Assembly (NCBI GenBank): GCA_002329575.1
Contig: DCTK01000030.1
Span: forward strand, 14,419-26,312
Direction of reading: 5' to 3'
Length of the DNA: 11,894 bases
Source of the DNA: Sutterella sp. UBA1442
GTDB lineage: Bacteria > Pseudomonadota > Gammaproteobacteria > Burkholderiales > Burkholderiaceae_F
Part shown: positions 1-8,078 of the stretch, piece by piece
Layout: each line of letters begins with the position of its first letter
Numbering within the stretch: position 1 is the first letter of the stretch
Translations under genes and position numbers: made by a program
Notes under the pieces: generated by a model
Told to the model about the DNA's origin: nothing
The model's database searches: none
What the model saw: the letters and a program-made list of their open reading frames with translations, nothing else

Positions 1-2583
1 GAACATTTCAAGCGAGCACTCCGGAGTAAACCGTCTCCAAGAATCCAGGCAACGGGCGAGTCGGCTGGAAACTTGAGGGTTGATTTTATCAAGTTTAAGT
101 ACTTGTGCCGCCCAGAATCGATATCCTGCTCCATTGGGGTTGTGGAATTCAGCCAAATTATTTTGGCAGAAGGCAAGCACCAAGGAATAAACGTTGTTGG
201 GATTATTCGGGTTATAGCCCGGATAACGTTCCACCAAGTTTTGCACTACGTCAATAATGGGACAGTCGTCCATCGGGATCGTGGCCGTGGCCTGAAGCGT
301 AAACCACTTATTAATCAGCAACGGCTCATCGCGCCACTCTTCTTCAGCAGCTTCCAAGAGGTCAAATTTTGTGGGGGAAGCGCTGTTGACGATAATGCGC
401 AGTGCATCGAGTCGTTCGGTAAGGTTCTTACTCGTTTCAAATAATTGACGGGCGCGAAGCAGTGACTTGGCATTCCCACCGGCAAGAAGCAATTCAAAGC
501 AGAACGCTCTCAGAGCGCGCTTGCCGGCATCGACCGCATTGGGAGAGTAAGTCGGATTGGGTGCGTTATCATCGAAAACTCGCATGATGGCATGTGAGAA
601 TTGACGACCGAGTTGTTCACGCAAAGAGCGAATCGCAGCGCGGATGGCTGCCGGATGAATCATCGGTTGAGTTTCTGCAACACGTACCTCGCTCGGCAAT
701 GTCATCGCGGCCACTTTAAAAGCCGGTGACAACGTACGATCGGTGAGCATCGATTCAAATGCATTGCGATAGTGGGGATTAATCACCATGCGAGTACCGC
801 GTTCATAGTCGGCAATCATTTCGTTGATGCACAACAGTGACAAGGCTTCCATCGCTTGTGCACGGTTGAAAGGATCCGTGTCGGTTTGCGTCAAGAAGAC
901 AAGTTCTTCGGCCCGGTAGTCGTAATCAACGATAACCGGTGCAGAGAAATTACGATTTAAAGACGGAATCGGTTTTTCACGCACTCCCGTAAAGGTCCAA
1001 GACTGTTCTGACTCCGTGAGTTCAAGAACTCGAGAGGAGCCTTTGGCGGTCGTTTCCCCTTGCAGTTGCAACGCAATGGGATGGCCTTTGCTATTGAAGA
1101 GCGCCACTTCAAAGGGAATAAAGAAAGGTTCTTTTTTCTCTTGGTTGGGGGTGGCAGGACACGACTGTGCAAGGGTCAGCGTGTACGTATTGTTTTTGTC
1201 ATCATACTCACCACTGACACGAACGTGAGGAGTGCCCGCTTGCGAGTACCAGCGTTTAAATTGCGAGAGATTTCGCATATTGGCATCGGCCATGGCATTT
1301 AAGAAATCTTCGCACGTAGCGGCTCTGCCGTCATGCTCCTTGATGTATTGATCAAGCCCACGTTTAAAGCCTGCTTTGCCTAAGAGGGTTTGAAGCATTC
1401 GAATGACTTCAGCACCTTTTTCATACACGGTCATAGTGTAGAAATTGTTAATTTCTTCGTAAGACTCGGGACGAATGGGGTGAGCCATGGGGCCAGCATC
1501 TTCCGGGAATTGGCGCTCACGCAACAGACGGACGTCTTCGATTCGCTTGACGGCTCTTGCAGTAGCATCGCCCAACATATCGGCTGCGAACTCTTGTTCG
1601 CGGAAAACCGTTAAACCTTCTTTGAGTGTTAATTGGAACCAGTCGCGGCAGGTGACGCGATTCCCGGTCCAGTTGTGGAAATATTCGTGTGCAATGACGC
1701 TTTCAATACGAGCGAAGTCCCGGTCGGTTGCCACTTGCGGCGTAGCAAGCACACAACGAGAATTGAAAATGTTCAATCCCTTATTTTCCATGGCGCCCAT
1801 TGTGAAATCGTCAGTCGCAACGATCATGAAGCGCTCAAGGTCAAGCTCCAGCCCAAACCGTTGTTCATCCCAACTGATCGCTTTTTTGAGGCTTTCCATG
1901 GCAAATTCGGTCTTGTCGGCGTTGCGCGGCTCGACCCAAATTTGCAATAGCGCCTTTTTGCCATTTTTCAATTGGAACTTTTCTTCACGACACTTCAAAT
2001 TACCCGCAACCAATGCAAAGAGGTAACTCGGTTTGGGGAACGGATCGACCCAATGGGTGAAATGCCAATTGCCATCCAAATCCCCTTCTTCGACTAAATT
2101 ACCGTTGGACAACAGGACCGGGCAGACGGATTTCGGTGCATTGATTCGTACGGAGAATCGGGCCATCACATCGGGACGGTCCGGGAAGAATGTAATGCGA
2201 CGGAACCCCTCGGCTTCGCACTGGGTCATAAAGTTGCCGTTACTGAGGTACAGCCCCATCAAGGAGGTGTTGGCTTGCGGATTAATGACCGTTTCAATTT
2301 CGAGCTTGACTTCTCGGTCAATACCACGCAACAAAATATCACCCTGAGGTAAAAGAGCATAGTCGGTGCGATCGAGTTCCTTGCCATCCATAGCAATGCG
2401 CACAAGTTGCAAATCGCGACCATTGAGCAAAAGATCATCGTTAATGCGATCTTCATTGGGACGAATATGCAAAACACTGAATACATGCGTCTGTTGCGGG
2501 TGCAAATTAAACTCTAAATCGACAGTATCAACCCAGTGGGAAGGCGGGATGTAATTTTTTCGGTAAATCGTTGTCGAAGCCAT
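1..2583 (-). CDS. pepN: Aminopeptidase N (M1 zinc metallopeptidase), 3' end cut by the window edge
   Basis: The product is a cytosolic zinc aminopeptidase that removes N-terminal residues from peptides during protein turnover. The frame is open for 861 codons from the ATG at 2583 to base 1 without a stop. Numbered from that ATG, the substrate-binding GAMEN motif is at 263-267, the zinc motif HEYFH at 299-303 (followed by NWTG), the third zinc ligand is Glu322 in the LTLKEGLTVF stretch, and the catalytic Tyr is about 387 in VYEKGAEVIRML. These match E. coli PepN (His297, His301, Glu320, Tyr381). The last visible residues (LARCLDSWRRF then TPECSLEMF) align near the family C-terminus, so roughly 25-30 residues are missing. 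A GAGG Shine-Dalgarno lies about 8 nt before the ATG. The gene follows purB on the same strand but is separated from it by a terminator. Start, active site and C-terminal part share one frame, so no frameshift is seen. Confidence 0.96.
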   Translation of the reverse strand, partial: MASTTIYRKNYIPPSHWVDTVDLEFNLHPQQTHVFSVLHIRPNEDRINDDLLLNGRDLQLVRIAMDGKELDRTDYALLPQGDILLRGIDREVKLEIETVINPQANTSLMGLYLSNGNFMTQCEAEGFRRITFFPDRPDVMARFSVRINAPKSVCPVLLSNGNLVEEGDLDGNWHFTHWVDPFPKPSYLFALVAGNLKCREEKFQLKNGKKALLQIWVEPRNADKTEFAMESLKKAISWDEQRFGLELDLERFMIVATDDFTMGAMENKGLNIFNSRCVLATPQVATDRDFARIESVIAHEYFHNWTGNRVTCRDWFQLTLKEGLTVFREQEFAADMLGDATARAVKRIEDVRLLRERQFPEDAGPMAHPIRPESYEEINNFYTMTVYEKGAEVIRMLQTLLGKAGFKRGLDQYIKEHDGRAATCEDFLNAMADANMRNLSQFKRWYSQAGTPHVRVSGEYDDKNNTYTLTLAQSCPATPNQEKKEPFFIPFEVALFNSKGHPIALQLQGETTAKGSSRVLELTESEQSWTFTGVREKPIPSLNRNFSAPVIVDYDYRAEELVFLTQTDTDPFNRAQAMEALSLLCINEMIADYERGTRMVINPHYRNAFESMLTDRTLSPAFKVAAMTLPSEVRVAETQPMIHPAAIRAAIRSLREQLGRQFSHAIMRVFDDNAPNPTYSPNAVDAGKRALRAFCFELLLAGGNAKSLLRARQLFETSKNLTERLDALRIIVNSASPTKFDLLEAAEEEWRDEPLLINKWFTLQATATIPMDDCPIIDVVQNLVERYPGYNPNNPNNVYSLVLAFCQNNLAEFHNPNGAGYRFWAAQVLKLDKINPQVSSRLARCLDSWRRFTPECSLEMF

Positions 2584-2623
2584 GCTAAAAACCTCAAACT
2601 TTGCGGGCAGTGTTAACCCAAAC

Positions 2624-2629
2624 ATTGTA
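2624..2629 (-). promoter_or_regulatory. Possible pepN promoter, -10 element
   Basis: Read on the minus strand, TACAAT lies 41 bp upstream of the pepN ATG, after the purB terminator, where a pepN promoter is expected. It matches TATAAT at five of six positions. No convincing -35 hexamer is found 16-18 bp upstream, so this is a weak call. Confidence 0.3.
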
Positions 2630-2675
2630 AGCATTTGAGGGGGATTTTTCTCTGGGAAAGCGGTCTTTTTTCCTT

Positions 2676-2716
2676 TTTTTAGAAAAGCAAAACGCCCGCA
2701 TGGTGTTGCGGGCGTT
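2676..2716 (-). terminator. Intrinsic terminator after purB
   Basis: On the minus strand a perfect 10-bp stem (AACGCCCGCA and TGCGGGCGTT, at 2707-2716 and 2691-2700) closes a 6-nt loop. It is followed by a T-rich run (TTGCTTTTCT). It starts 24 nt past the purB stop codon. The plus strand has no T-run after the stem, so it acts on purB and insulates pepN. Confidence 0.9.
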
Positions 2717-2739
2717 GAAAGCTTGAAAAGGATCGCTCT

Positions 2740-4137
<1,398 letters not shown>

Positions 4138-4144
4138 CTAAGCC

Positions 4145-4171
4145 ATTTTATCAGAAGCGTCCGTGTTACAA
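4145..4171 (-). promoter_or_regulatory. Candidate purB promoter
   Basis: On the minus strand TGATAAAAT (4145-4153) is an extended -10 (TGn plus TAAAAT), about 40 bp upstream of the purB ATG. A TTGTAA (4166-4171) lies upstream as a possible -35, but the 15-bp spacing is short. The extended -10 may make up for the weak -35. Confidence 0.4.
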
Positions 4172-4299
4172 GTGCTTTGACGAGGTTGTAACGGTATATG
4201 AAAAAGGTTTCCATAACAAACGCATACAGTTACCAAAGCCTTGTAGCCTTGAGTACTCGTACACTGACATCAACAAGCAGCAAGCAAAGTCTTTTACCA

Positions 4300-4334
4300 C
4301 CCCTGACTGATCTCCAAGGTCAGGGGATTTTTTT
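4300..4334 (+). terminator. Intrinsic terminator in the leader of the Spy-like gene
   Basis: A perfect 8-bp stem, CCCCTGAC (4300-4307) and GTCAGGGG (4319-4326), closes an 11-nt loop and is followed by A then seven Ts (4328-4334). The Shine-Dalgarno AAGGAG begins at the very next base (4335). No gene ends upstream on this strand, so the hairpin must stop either a short leader transcript or a small RNA. The loop contains CTCC (4312-4315), complementary to the GGAG of the ribosome site. Confidence 0.75.
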
Positions 4335-4346
4335 AAGGAGCCCGTT

Positions 4347-4922
4347 ATGAACAAAAAGATTTGGATTCTGAGTGCGATGACTGTGGTCGGTCTCATTCCA
4401 TTGACCGCATCGGCCTGGCATGGCAGTTGGGATTACTACGATGCTCCGCGTCATCATCGTTATTACGAAGATTGTCCGATGCGTCATCACGCCGGCCCAG
4501 CTCCTCGCGGACCGCACGGTTATCACACGGGCTGGGATGGCCCCCAAGCTCGCACGTTTGGGATGACCGCTGAAGAAGCTCGAGGCTTTATGGCAGAAGT
4601 GGGCGGTGTCCTCAATATTGAAACGAAACAAAAAAGTGCTTGGGACGCATTGACCAAAGCCTATGAAGCATTAGCCACTCAACGTATGGATCGTCCTGAT
4701 CGAGTTCAAGCCAGGGAGATGACGTCAGTTGAGCGTTTGCAAGCCCGAAATGCATTCATGCAAGCCCATGCTAAAGCGTTTGACGGATACGTAAAAGCGC
4801 GTGAACAATTCGAGAAAGTTGCCACGCCTGAGCAAGCCCAACGTTTGGACGAAATTATGGCAACAGGTGGCTTATATTTTGATCGCCCGAGAGCGCCGCG
4901 TGGACCACAAAGTCCTCGATAA
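4347..4922 (+). CDS. Secreted Spy/CpxP-like LTXXQ-family periplasmic protein
   Basis: The 191-aa protein starts with a clear Sec signal peptide: MNKKIW, a hydrophobic core to about residue 19, and a TASA cleavage motif with cutting expected after Ala23. The mature N-terminus (24-63) is rich in His, Tyr, Gly and Pro, with seven His and one Cys, and may bind metal. The rest is predicted to be helical with two LTXXQ-like elements: LNIETKQKSAWDAL (89-102) and ATPEQAQRLDEI (159-170). That pattern is typical of small periplasmic proteins related to Spy and CpxP, which act as chaperones or envelope-stress sensors. The tail (176-191) is Pro/Arg-rich. The AAGGAG Shine-Dalgarno sits 6 nt before the ATG. 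It is monocistronic, with terminators on both sides. Family membership is fairly secure; chaperone or metal roles are inferred. Confidence 0.8.
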   Translation: MNKKIWILSAMTVVGLIPLTASAWHGSWDYYDAPRHHRYYEDCPMRHHAGPAPRGPHGYHTGWDGPQARTFGMTAEEARGFMAEVGGVLNIETKQKSAWDALTKAYEALATQRMDRPDRVQAREMTSVERLQARNAFMQAHAKAFDGYVKAREQFEKVATPEQAQRLDEIMATGGLYFDRPRAPRGPQSPR

Positions 4923-4939
4923 ATATCAACAATTGAGAA

Positions 4940-4966
4940 AACAGGTCGCACAGCGGCCTGTTTTTT
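4940..4966 (+). terminator. Intrinsic terminator after the Spy-like gene
   Basis: Stem AACAGGTCGC (4940-4949) pairs with GCGGCCTGTT (4953-4962), ten pairs including one G-U, around an ACA loop. A run of six Ts ends at 4966. It begins 18 nt after the stop codon and separates this gene from the DUF72 operon. Confidence 0.9.
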
Positions 4967-5006
4967 CATCCAAGCCCCACAAACAAGGAAATTACACTAA
5001 ATTGTG

Positions 5007-5012
5007 TATAAT
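5007..5012 (+). promoter_or_regulatory. Candidate promoter -10 for the DUF72-kynB-thioesterase operon
   Basis: A perfect TATAAT lies just after the previous terminator and about 165 bp before the first gene of the operon. No strong -35 is visible at 17 bp. The hexamer partly overlaps a short dyad, TACAC-N6-GTGTA (4993-5008), and is followed at once by a longer inverted repeat. Confidence 0.5.
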
Positions 5013-5013
5013 G

Positions 5014-5034
5014 AAGCGTCAATCTATGACGCTT
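5014..5034. repeat. Perfect inverted repeat over the presumed transcription start
   Basis: AAGCGTCA (5014-5021) and TGACGCTT (5027-5034) are perfect reverse complements around a 5-bp spacer. The repeat begins 2 bp after the TATAAT, so it would cover about -5 to +16, a common operator position for a dimeric repressor. There is no T-run after it on the plus strand, so it is not a terminator there. It could also form a 5' stem-loop in the mRNA. No regulator is encoded nearby. Confidence 0.5.
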
Positions 5035-5178
5035 AATAGTTAAAAAAATTCGTTTTAGTCAGCAAAATTACTGAGTTTATCGAGCAATTCTAAGTGCGCT
5101 AAGCCTTATACTCAAGAAGTTAAAACGTAATTTTGTTGTTCAGTATTTTCATTGCTTTCAGCAGATTGGGCTAAAAAT

Positions 5179-6255
5179 ATGTTTGATCAATTCACCACGG
5201 ATCCTTATCGCTTCGATGATGTCACCTCCTCTCCCGTGACTGCCGTTACACCTTCGCAGGAAGTATCGCGTTTAGGTAGATTGTTGCCTCAGAACGTCTA
5301 TCTGGGCTGCGCTAGCTGGAACTTTCCGGGTTGGAAGGGCATTGTTTGGGGTGAGACAAGCGGAGTCGAAGATTTAACGCGTCGTGGTTTAGCCTGCTAC
5401 TGCAAGCATCCGATTTTAAGAGCAGTGGGCATTGACTGGTCGTTTTTTGGAACAATGAATGAAATGGCGTATGCCGGTATGGCCGCCCAGGTGGATGAAA
5501 AATTCCGCTTCCTGATCAAGGCTCCACAAAATGTCACCGATGCAGTCAAGCGTGATCCTAAAGGCCGTTTTAGAGCACTTAACCCAGAGTTCTTAGACTT
5601 ACATGCCGCGATGCATGAATTTGTCTACCCGGTGATTAATGGTTTGGGTGAAAACGCCGGTCCTTTGGTCTTCCAACTTTCTCCTATCCCTCGTCCGCTT
5701 TTGCCCACGCAGGCTGAGTGCTACAGCTATATTGATCGTATTGCACAATTCTTCGCAGACTTGCCCAAGGAAGTTGAAGGGGAAAAGCCGGTTTATGCCA
5801 TTGAAGTAAGAACGCTCTCCATTTATACGAAACGATTGCTTAACGCCTTGCGCCCAACCGGTGTTCGTTTGGTCATCGGAGTGCATCCTTCGATGCCGGA
5901 TGTCATCCGTCAGACCGCGGCACTGAGATTTTTTGAAGATCCGGAAGCCGAAGGTGAAAACTGGACGATGAAGGGACCGTTGGTGGTGCGTTGGTCACTT
6001 AATCCCGTACAGCGTCACGGTGTCGCTAAGATGACGTACTCGCTTTTCAATCGCATTGTTCATCCCGATCCGGCAACCCGTGCAGGGCTTGTGCAACTGA
6101 TTGATGTGGCTCAAAAGAGTGGACAAGCCGGCTTTGTGATTGCCAATAATAAGGCCGAAGGTTGCGCTCCCTTAACGATGATTGAATTGGCGAAGGACTT
6201 GGTCGCTAAATTCTCGTCGGAAAAAGATGCGCAAATGGACCCCCGTCAACTGTGA
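5179..6255 (+). CDS. DUF72 (YecE-like) TIM-barrel protein of unknown function
   Basis: The protein is about 358 aa from the ATG at 5179. An in-frame TTG at 5152 would add nine residues, but neither start has a good Shine-Dalgarno. DUF72 hallmarks include YLGCASWNFPGW (about 41-52), FRFLIKAPQNVTDAV, the FQLSP segment, YAIEVRT, GPLVVRWSLN, and a C-terminal AGFVIANNKAEG with the ANNKAEG stretch typical of the family. DUF72 proteins have a TIM-barrel fold with no settled biochemical role. The first 40 or so residues precede the domain and resemble nothing I know, and the whole is somewhat longer than many family members. The stop overlaps the next start in GTGA, so it is very likely translationally coupled to the kynB-like gene. 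Confidence 0.85.
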   Translation: MFDQFTTDPYRFDDVTSSPVTAVTPSQEVSRLGRLLPQNVYLGCASWNFPGWKGIVWGETSGVEDLTRRGLACYCKHPILRAVGIDWSFFGTMNEMAYAGMAAQVDEKFRFLIKAPQNVTDAVKRDPKGRFRALNPEFLDLHAAMHEFVYPVINGLGENAGPLVFQLSPIPRPLLPTQAECYSYIDRIAQFFADLPKEVEGEKPVYAIEVRTLSIYTKRLLNALRPTGVRLVIGVHPSMPDVIRQTAALRFFEDPEAEGENWTMKGPLVVRWSLNPVQRHGVAKMTYSLFNRIVHPDPATRAGLVQLIDVAQKSGQAGFVIANNKAEGCAPLTMIELAKDLVAKFSSEKDAQMDPRQL

Positions 6256-6863
6256 AGCTCATTGACATCTCACCTTTAGTATCTCAGGCATCGCCCGTTT
6301 TTCCGGGCGATGTGCCATTGACAATCCAAACGACAGTTTCCGGTTGTGCACGAGTCAGCAGTTTTGAGATGAGTGCGCACTTAGGTGCGCATGTGGATGC
6401 GCCGTCGCACTTAGGGTCTCGAGGTGATATTGCAGATATCGATTTGACTCGTTTGGTCGGGGACTGTCAACTCATTTCGGTGCCAACGCAAGGCGCTATC
6501 AGTCGGGACATGCTGCCAGAGGTCAAATCCAAGCGAGTGCTGATTAAAACAGGTTTTGTACTCGGGACTGTTTGGCGCGATGATTTTGCGTATTTAACAC
6601 CAGAGGCAACACAGTACCTTATTGAAGCCGGCGTTGAACTTATCGGTATCGATACACCCAGTATTGACAAGTCAGACGATGAGGCACTTAGATCACACAT
6701 TTTGGCTATTGACGCTTCGGTATTGATCCTCGAAAATCTTTGCCTGACGGACGTAACACCGGGCTTTTATCAACTTATTGCTTTGCCCTTGAAAATTAGC
6801 GGCCTAGAAGCCTCGCCCTTGCGTGCTGTTTTGGTGTCCGAAAAGGAGAATGATTGTGTCTGA
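6252..6863 (+). CDS. kynB: KynB-like metal-dependent cyclase / arylformamidase
   Basis: This 203-aa protein matches the cyclase/kynurenine formamidase family, whose best-known bacterial member, KynB, hydrolyses N-formylkynurenine to kynurenine and formate. It opens with MKLIDISPLVSQASPVFPGD. The metal motif is H43-LGA-H47-V-D49-AP-S-H53, and His149 and Glu161 keep the 12-residue spacing of the distal active-site pair in KynB. GIDTPS (132-137) and the IALPLKISGLEASPLRAVL end also fit. The start is a GTG at 6252 overlapping the DUF72 stop by 4 nt; no other start fits the N-terminal family motif. No kynA or kynU is in the window, so the physiological substrate is uncertain; related members act on isatin or other amides and lactones. 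Family call strong, exact reaction moderate. Confidence 0.82.
   Translation: MKLIDISPLVSQASPVFPGDVPLTIQTTVSGCARVSSFEMSAHLGAHVDAPSHLGSRGDIADIDLTRLVGDCQLISVPTQGAISRDMLPEVKSKRVLIKTGFVLGTVWRDDFAYLTPEATQYLIEAGVELIGIDTPSIDKSDDEALRSHILAIDASVLILENLCLTDVTPGFYQLIALPLKISGLEASPLRAVLVSEKENDCV
6841..6848 (+). promoter_or_regulatory. Shine-Dalgarno that fixes the thioesterase start
   Basis: AAAAGGAG inside the 3' end of the kynB-like gene is the strongest ribosome site in this operon. Its spacing favours the GTG at 6856 over the ATG at 6850. Confidence 0.7.
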
Positions 6864-7278
6864 GTACTTTAGTAAAGATTGTCTGATCCGTTTTGCCCAT
6901 TGTGATCCTGCCGGCATTGTTTTTCATCCTAATTTCTTCGTCCTTTTTAATGGACTGATTGAAGACTGGTTTCGTGAGGGGATGCAATTGCCGTGGGAAG
7001 ACATGGCAAAGTCTGATGTATTGATTCCGGTGGTTAACGTCGGCTCAGACTTTTTTAAGCCGTTTCACATTGGAGATCGCGGTCAGATGCGACTTCATGT
7101 CAAGCACATCGGAACAAGTTCTTTTACGGTGGAAATCAATTTCTACAAAGATGATCAATTACATGTACGTTGTCACGAGACAATGGTGTGCATCGATCGT
7201 CTGAATCGTCGATCGACACCGATTCCAGATTTCTTGCGTGAAAAATTGCAGTGTTATCTGATTGAAGATAATGCTTAA
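6856..7278 (+). CDS. 4HBT-family hotdog acyl-CoA thioesterase
   Basis: The 140-aa protein has the 4-hydroxybenzoyl-CoA thioesterase-type active-site segment HCDPAGIVFHPNFF (15-28). Asp17 corresponds to the catalytic Asp17 of the Pseudomonas enzyme. It is followed by the long hotdog helix (VLFNGLIEDWFREGM). The GTG at 6856 is chosen as start because AAAAGGAG (6841-6848) lies 7 nt before it; the ATG at 6850 would leave only 1 nt and a further upstream start gives an unrelated N-terminus. It overlaps the kynB-like gene by 8 nt and ends the operon. The acyl-CoA substrate cannot be read from the sequence; aryl-CoA or short acyl-CoA are both possible. Its position after an arylformamidase hints at aromatic metabolism, but that is inference. 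Confidence 0.85.
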   Translation: MSEYFSKDCLIRFAHCDPAGIVFHPNFFVLFNGLIEDWFREGMQLPWEDMAKSDVLIPVVNVGSDFFKPFHIGDRGQMRLHVKHIGTSSFTVEINFYKDDQLHVRCHETMVCIDRLNRRSTPIPDFLREKLQCYLIEDNA

Positions 7279-7280
7279 TG

Positions 7281-8078
7281 TCATACGGGCAAGTTTTTAA
7301 AGGTCACGGCGGCTTTCCAGAGTCGCCGTGCGACATTTTGGCGTTCATCATTGAGATCGCTAACGAAAAATGTCGTGTTGCCTAATTGGGTTTCGTGATT
7401 AAGACTGTCAGTCTCTTTGAGCCGACGGGCAAGATGGCGCGCCACAGCAGGGCTTGAATCGTAAAGTGGTACGTTCGGTCCAACAATGTCCTCGATGGCT
7501 TGAGCGAGAAATGGGTAATGTGTGCAACCGAGCACCAGTGAGTCAATCCCGGCTTCAACCATGGGATCGATATAACGGTGTAGCAGTGCGCGGGTCTCAT
7601 CGCTTGTAAAATCACCTTTTTCAACGCACTCCATTAAACCAGGGCACCCCTGAGAGAAAACCTTGGCATTTGCCGCAAAGCGCTGCAGTAAAAGTTGATA
7701 TCGTTCAGAGTGCGCTGTTCTGTTTGTTGAAATCATCCCGATGATTTTATTTTTGGAGGCTTCAACTGCCGGTTTAATGGCCGGTTCAACACCCAAAACA
7801 ATTTTGGCTGGATAGTGTTCTCTGAGAACGTCGATGGCTTCAGCGGTGGCAGTGTTGCAGGCAATAACCAGTGCTTTGGCGTTTTGTTCTTCAAACAAAA
7901 AGCGAGTGATGCGAAGGGCACGGTCGACGATGAAATCATGCGAGCGGTCGCCATAGGGGGCATTGCCGCAGTCGGCGACATAGCAGAAATTTTCTGCGGG
8001 CAGAGCCTTGCGTGCGGCGATCAAAGTCGATAGGCCGCCCCAGCCTGAATCGAAAAAGCCGACAGGATTATGCAACAT
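7281..8078 (-). CDS. murI: Glutamate racemase
   Basis: MurI interconverts L- and D-glutamate in the cytoplasm and supplies D-Glu to MurD for peptidoglycan. The protein is 265 aa, normal for the family. The N-terminal GFFDSGWGGLS carries Asp10 and Ser11. The two catalytic cysteines are Cys74 in VIACNTATA and Cys185 in LGCTHYPF, with His187 beside the second. YVADCGNAPYGDRS (33-46) is the conserved loop. The ATG at 8078 lies 11 nt inside the end of the permease gene and has AAAGGA about 8 nt upstream, so it is coupled to that gene as the last member of the five-gene minus-strand cluster. Its stop is 2 bp from the stop of the convergent thioesterase gene. Confidence 0.97.
   Translation of the reverse strand: MLHNPVGFFDSGWGGLSTLIAARKALPAENFCYVADCGNAPYGDRSHDFIVDRALRITRFLFEEQNAKALVIACNTATAEAIDVLREHYPAKIVLGVEPAIKPAVEASKNKIIGMISTNRTAHSERYQLLLQRFAANAKVFSQGCPGLMECVEKGDFTSDETRALLHRYIDPMVEAGIDSLVLGCTHYPFLAQAIEDIVGPNVPLYDSSPAVARHLARRLKETDSLNHETQLGNTTFFVSDLNDERQNVARRLWKAAVTFKNLPV
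7305..7330. other. Stem-loop near the convergent gene ends
   Basis: CACGGCGGCT (7305-7314) pairs with AGTCGCCGTG (7321-7330), ten pairs with one G-U, around a 6-nt loop, inside the last codons of murI. It is 27 nt past the thioesterase stop. Neither strand has an immediate T-run (CGACATTTT on plus, ACCTTTAAAAAC on minus), so termination would be weak. It is the only hairpin I see that could separate the converging transcripts. Confidence 0.4.

Noticed and set aside
1487..2026. 179-codon open frame on the plus strand, antisense to pepN
   Set aside because: It covers the opposite strand of the conserved GAMEN and HEXXH region of pepN, has low-complexity Ser/Arg/Asn-rich composition, and matches nothing recognisable.
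4177..4200. Plus-strand promoter from TTGACG (4177-4182) and TATATG (4195-4200)
   Set aside because: The spacing is 12 bp, too short for a sigma-70 promoter, and no other good pairing was found.
4347..4415. Lipoprotein signal in the Spy-like protein
   Set aside because: No lipobox cysteine follows the hydrophobic core; the TASA-W junction is a standard signal peptidase I site.
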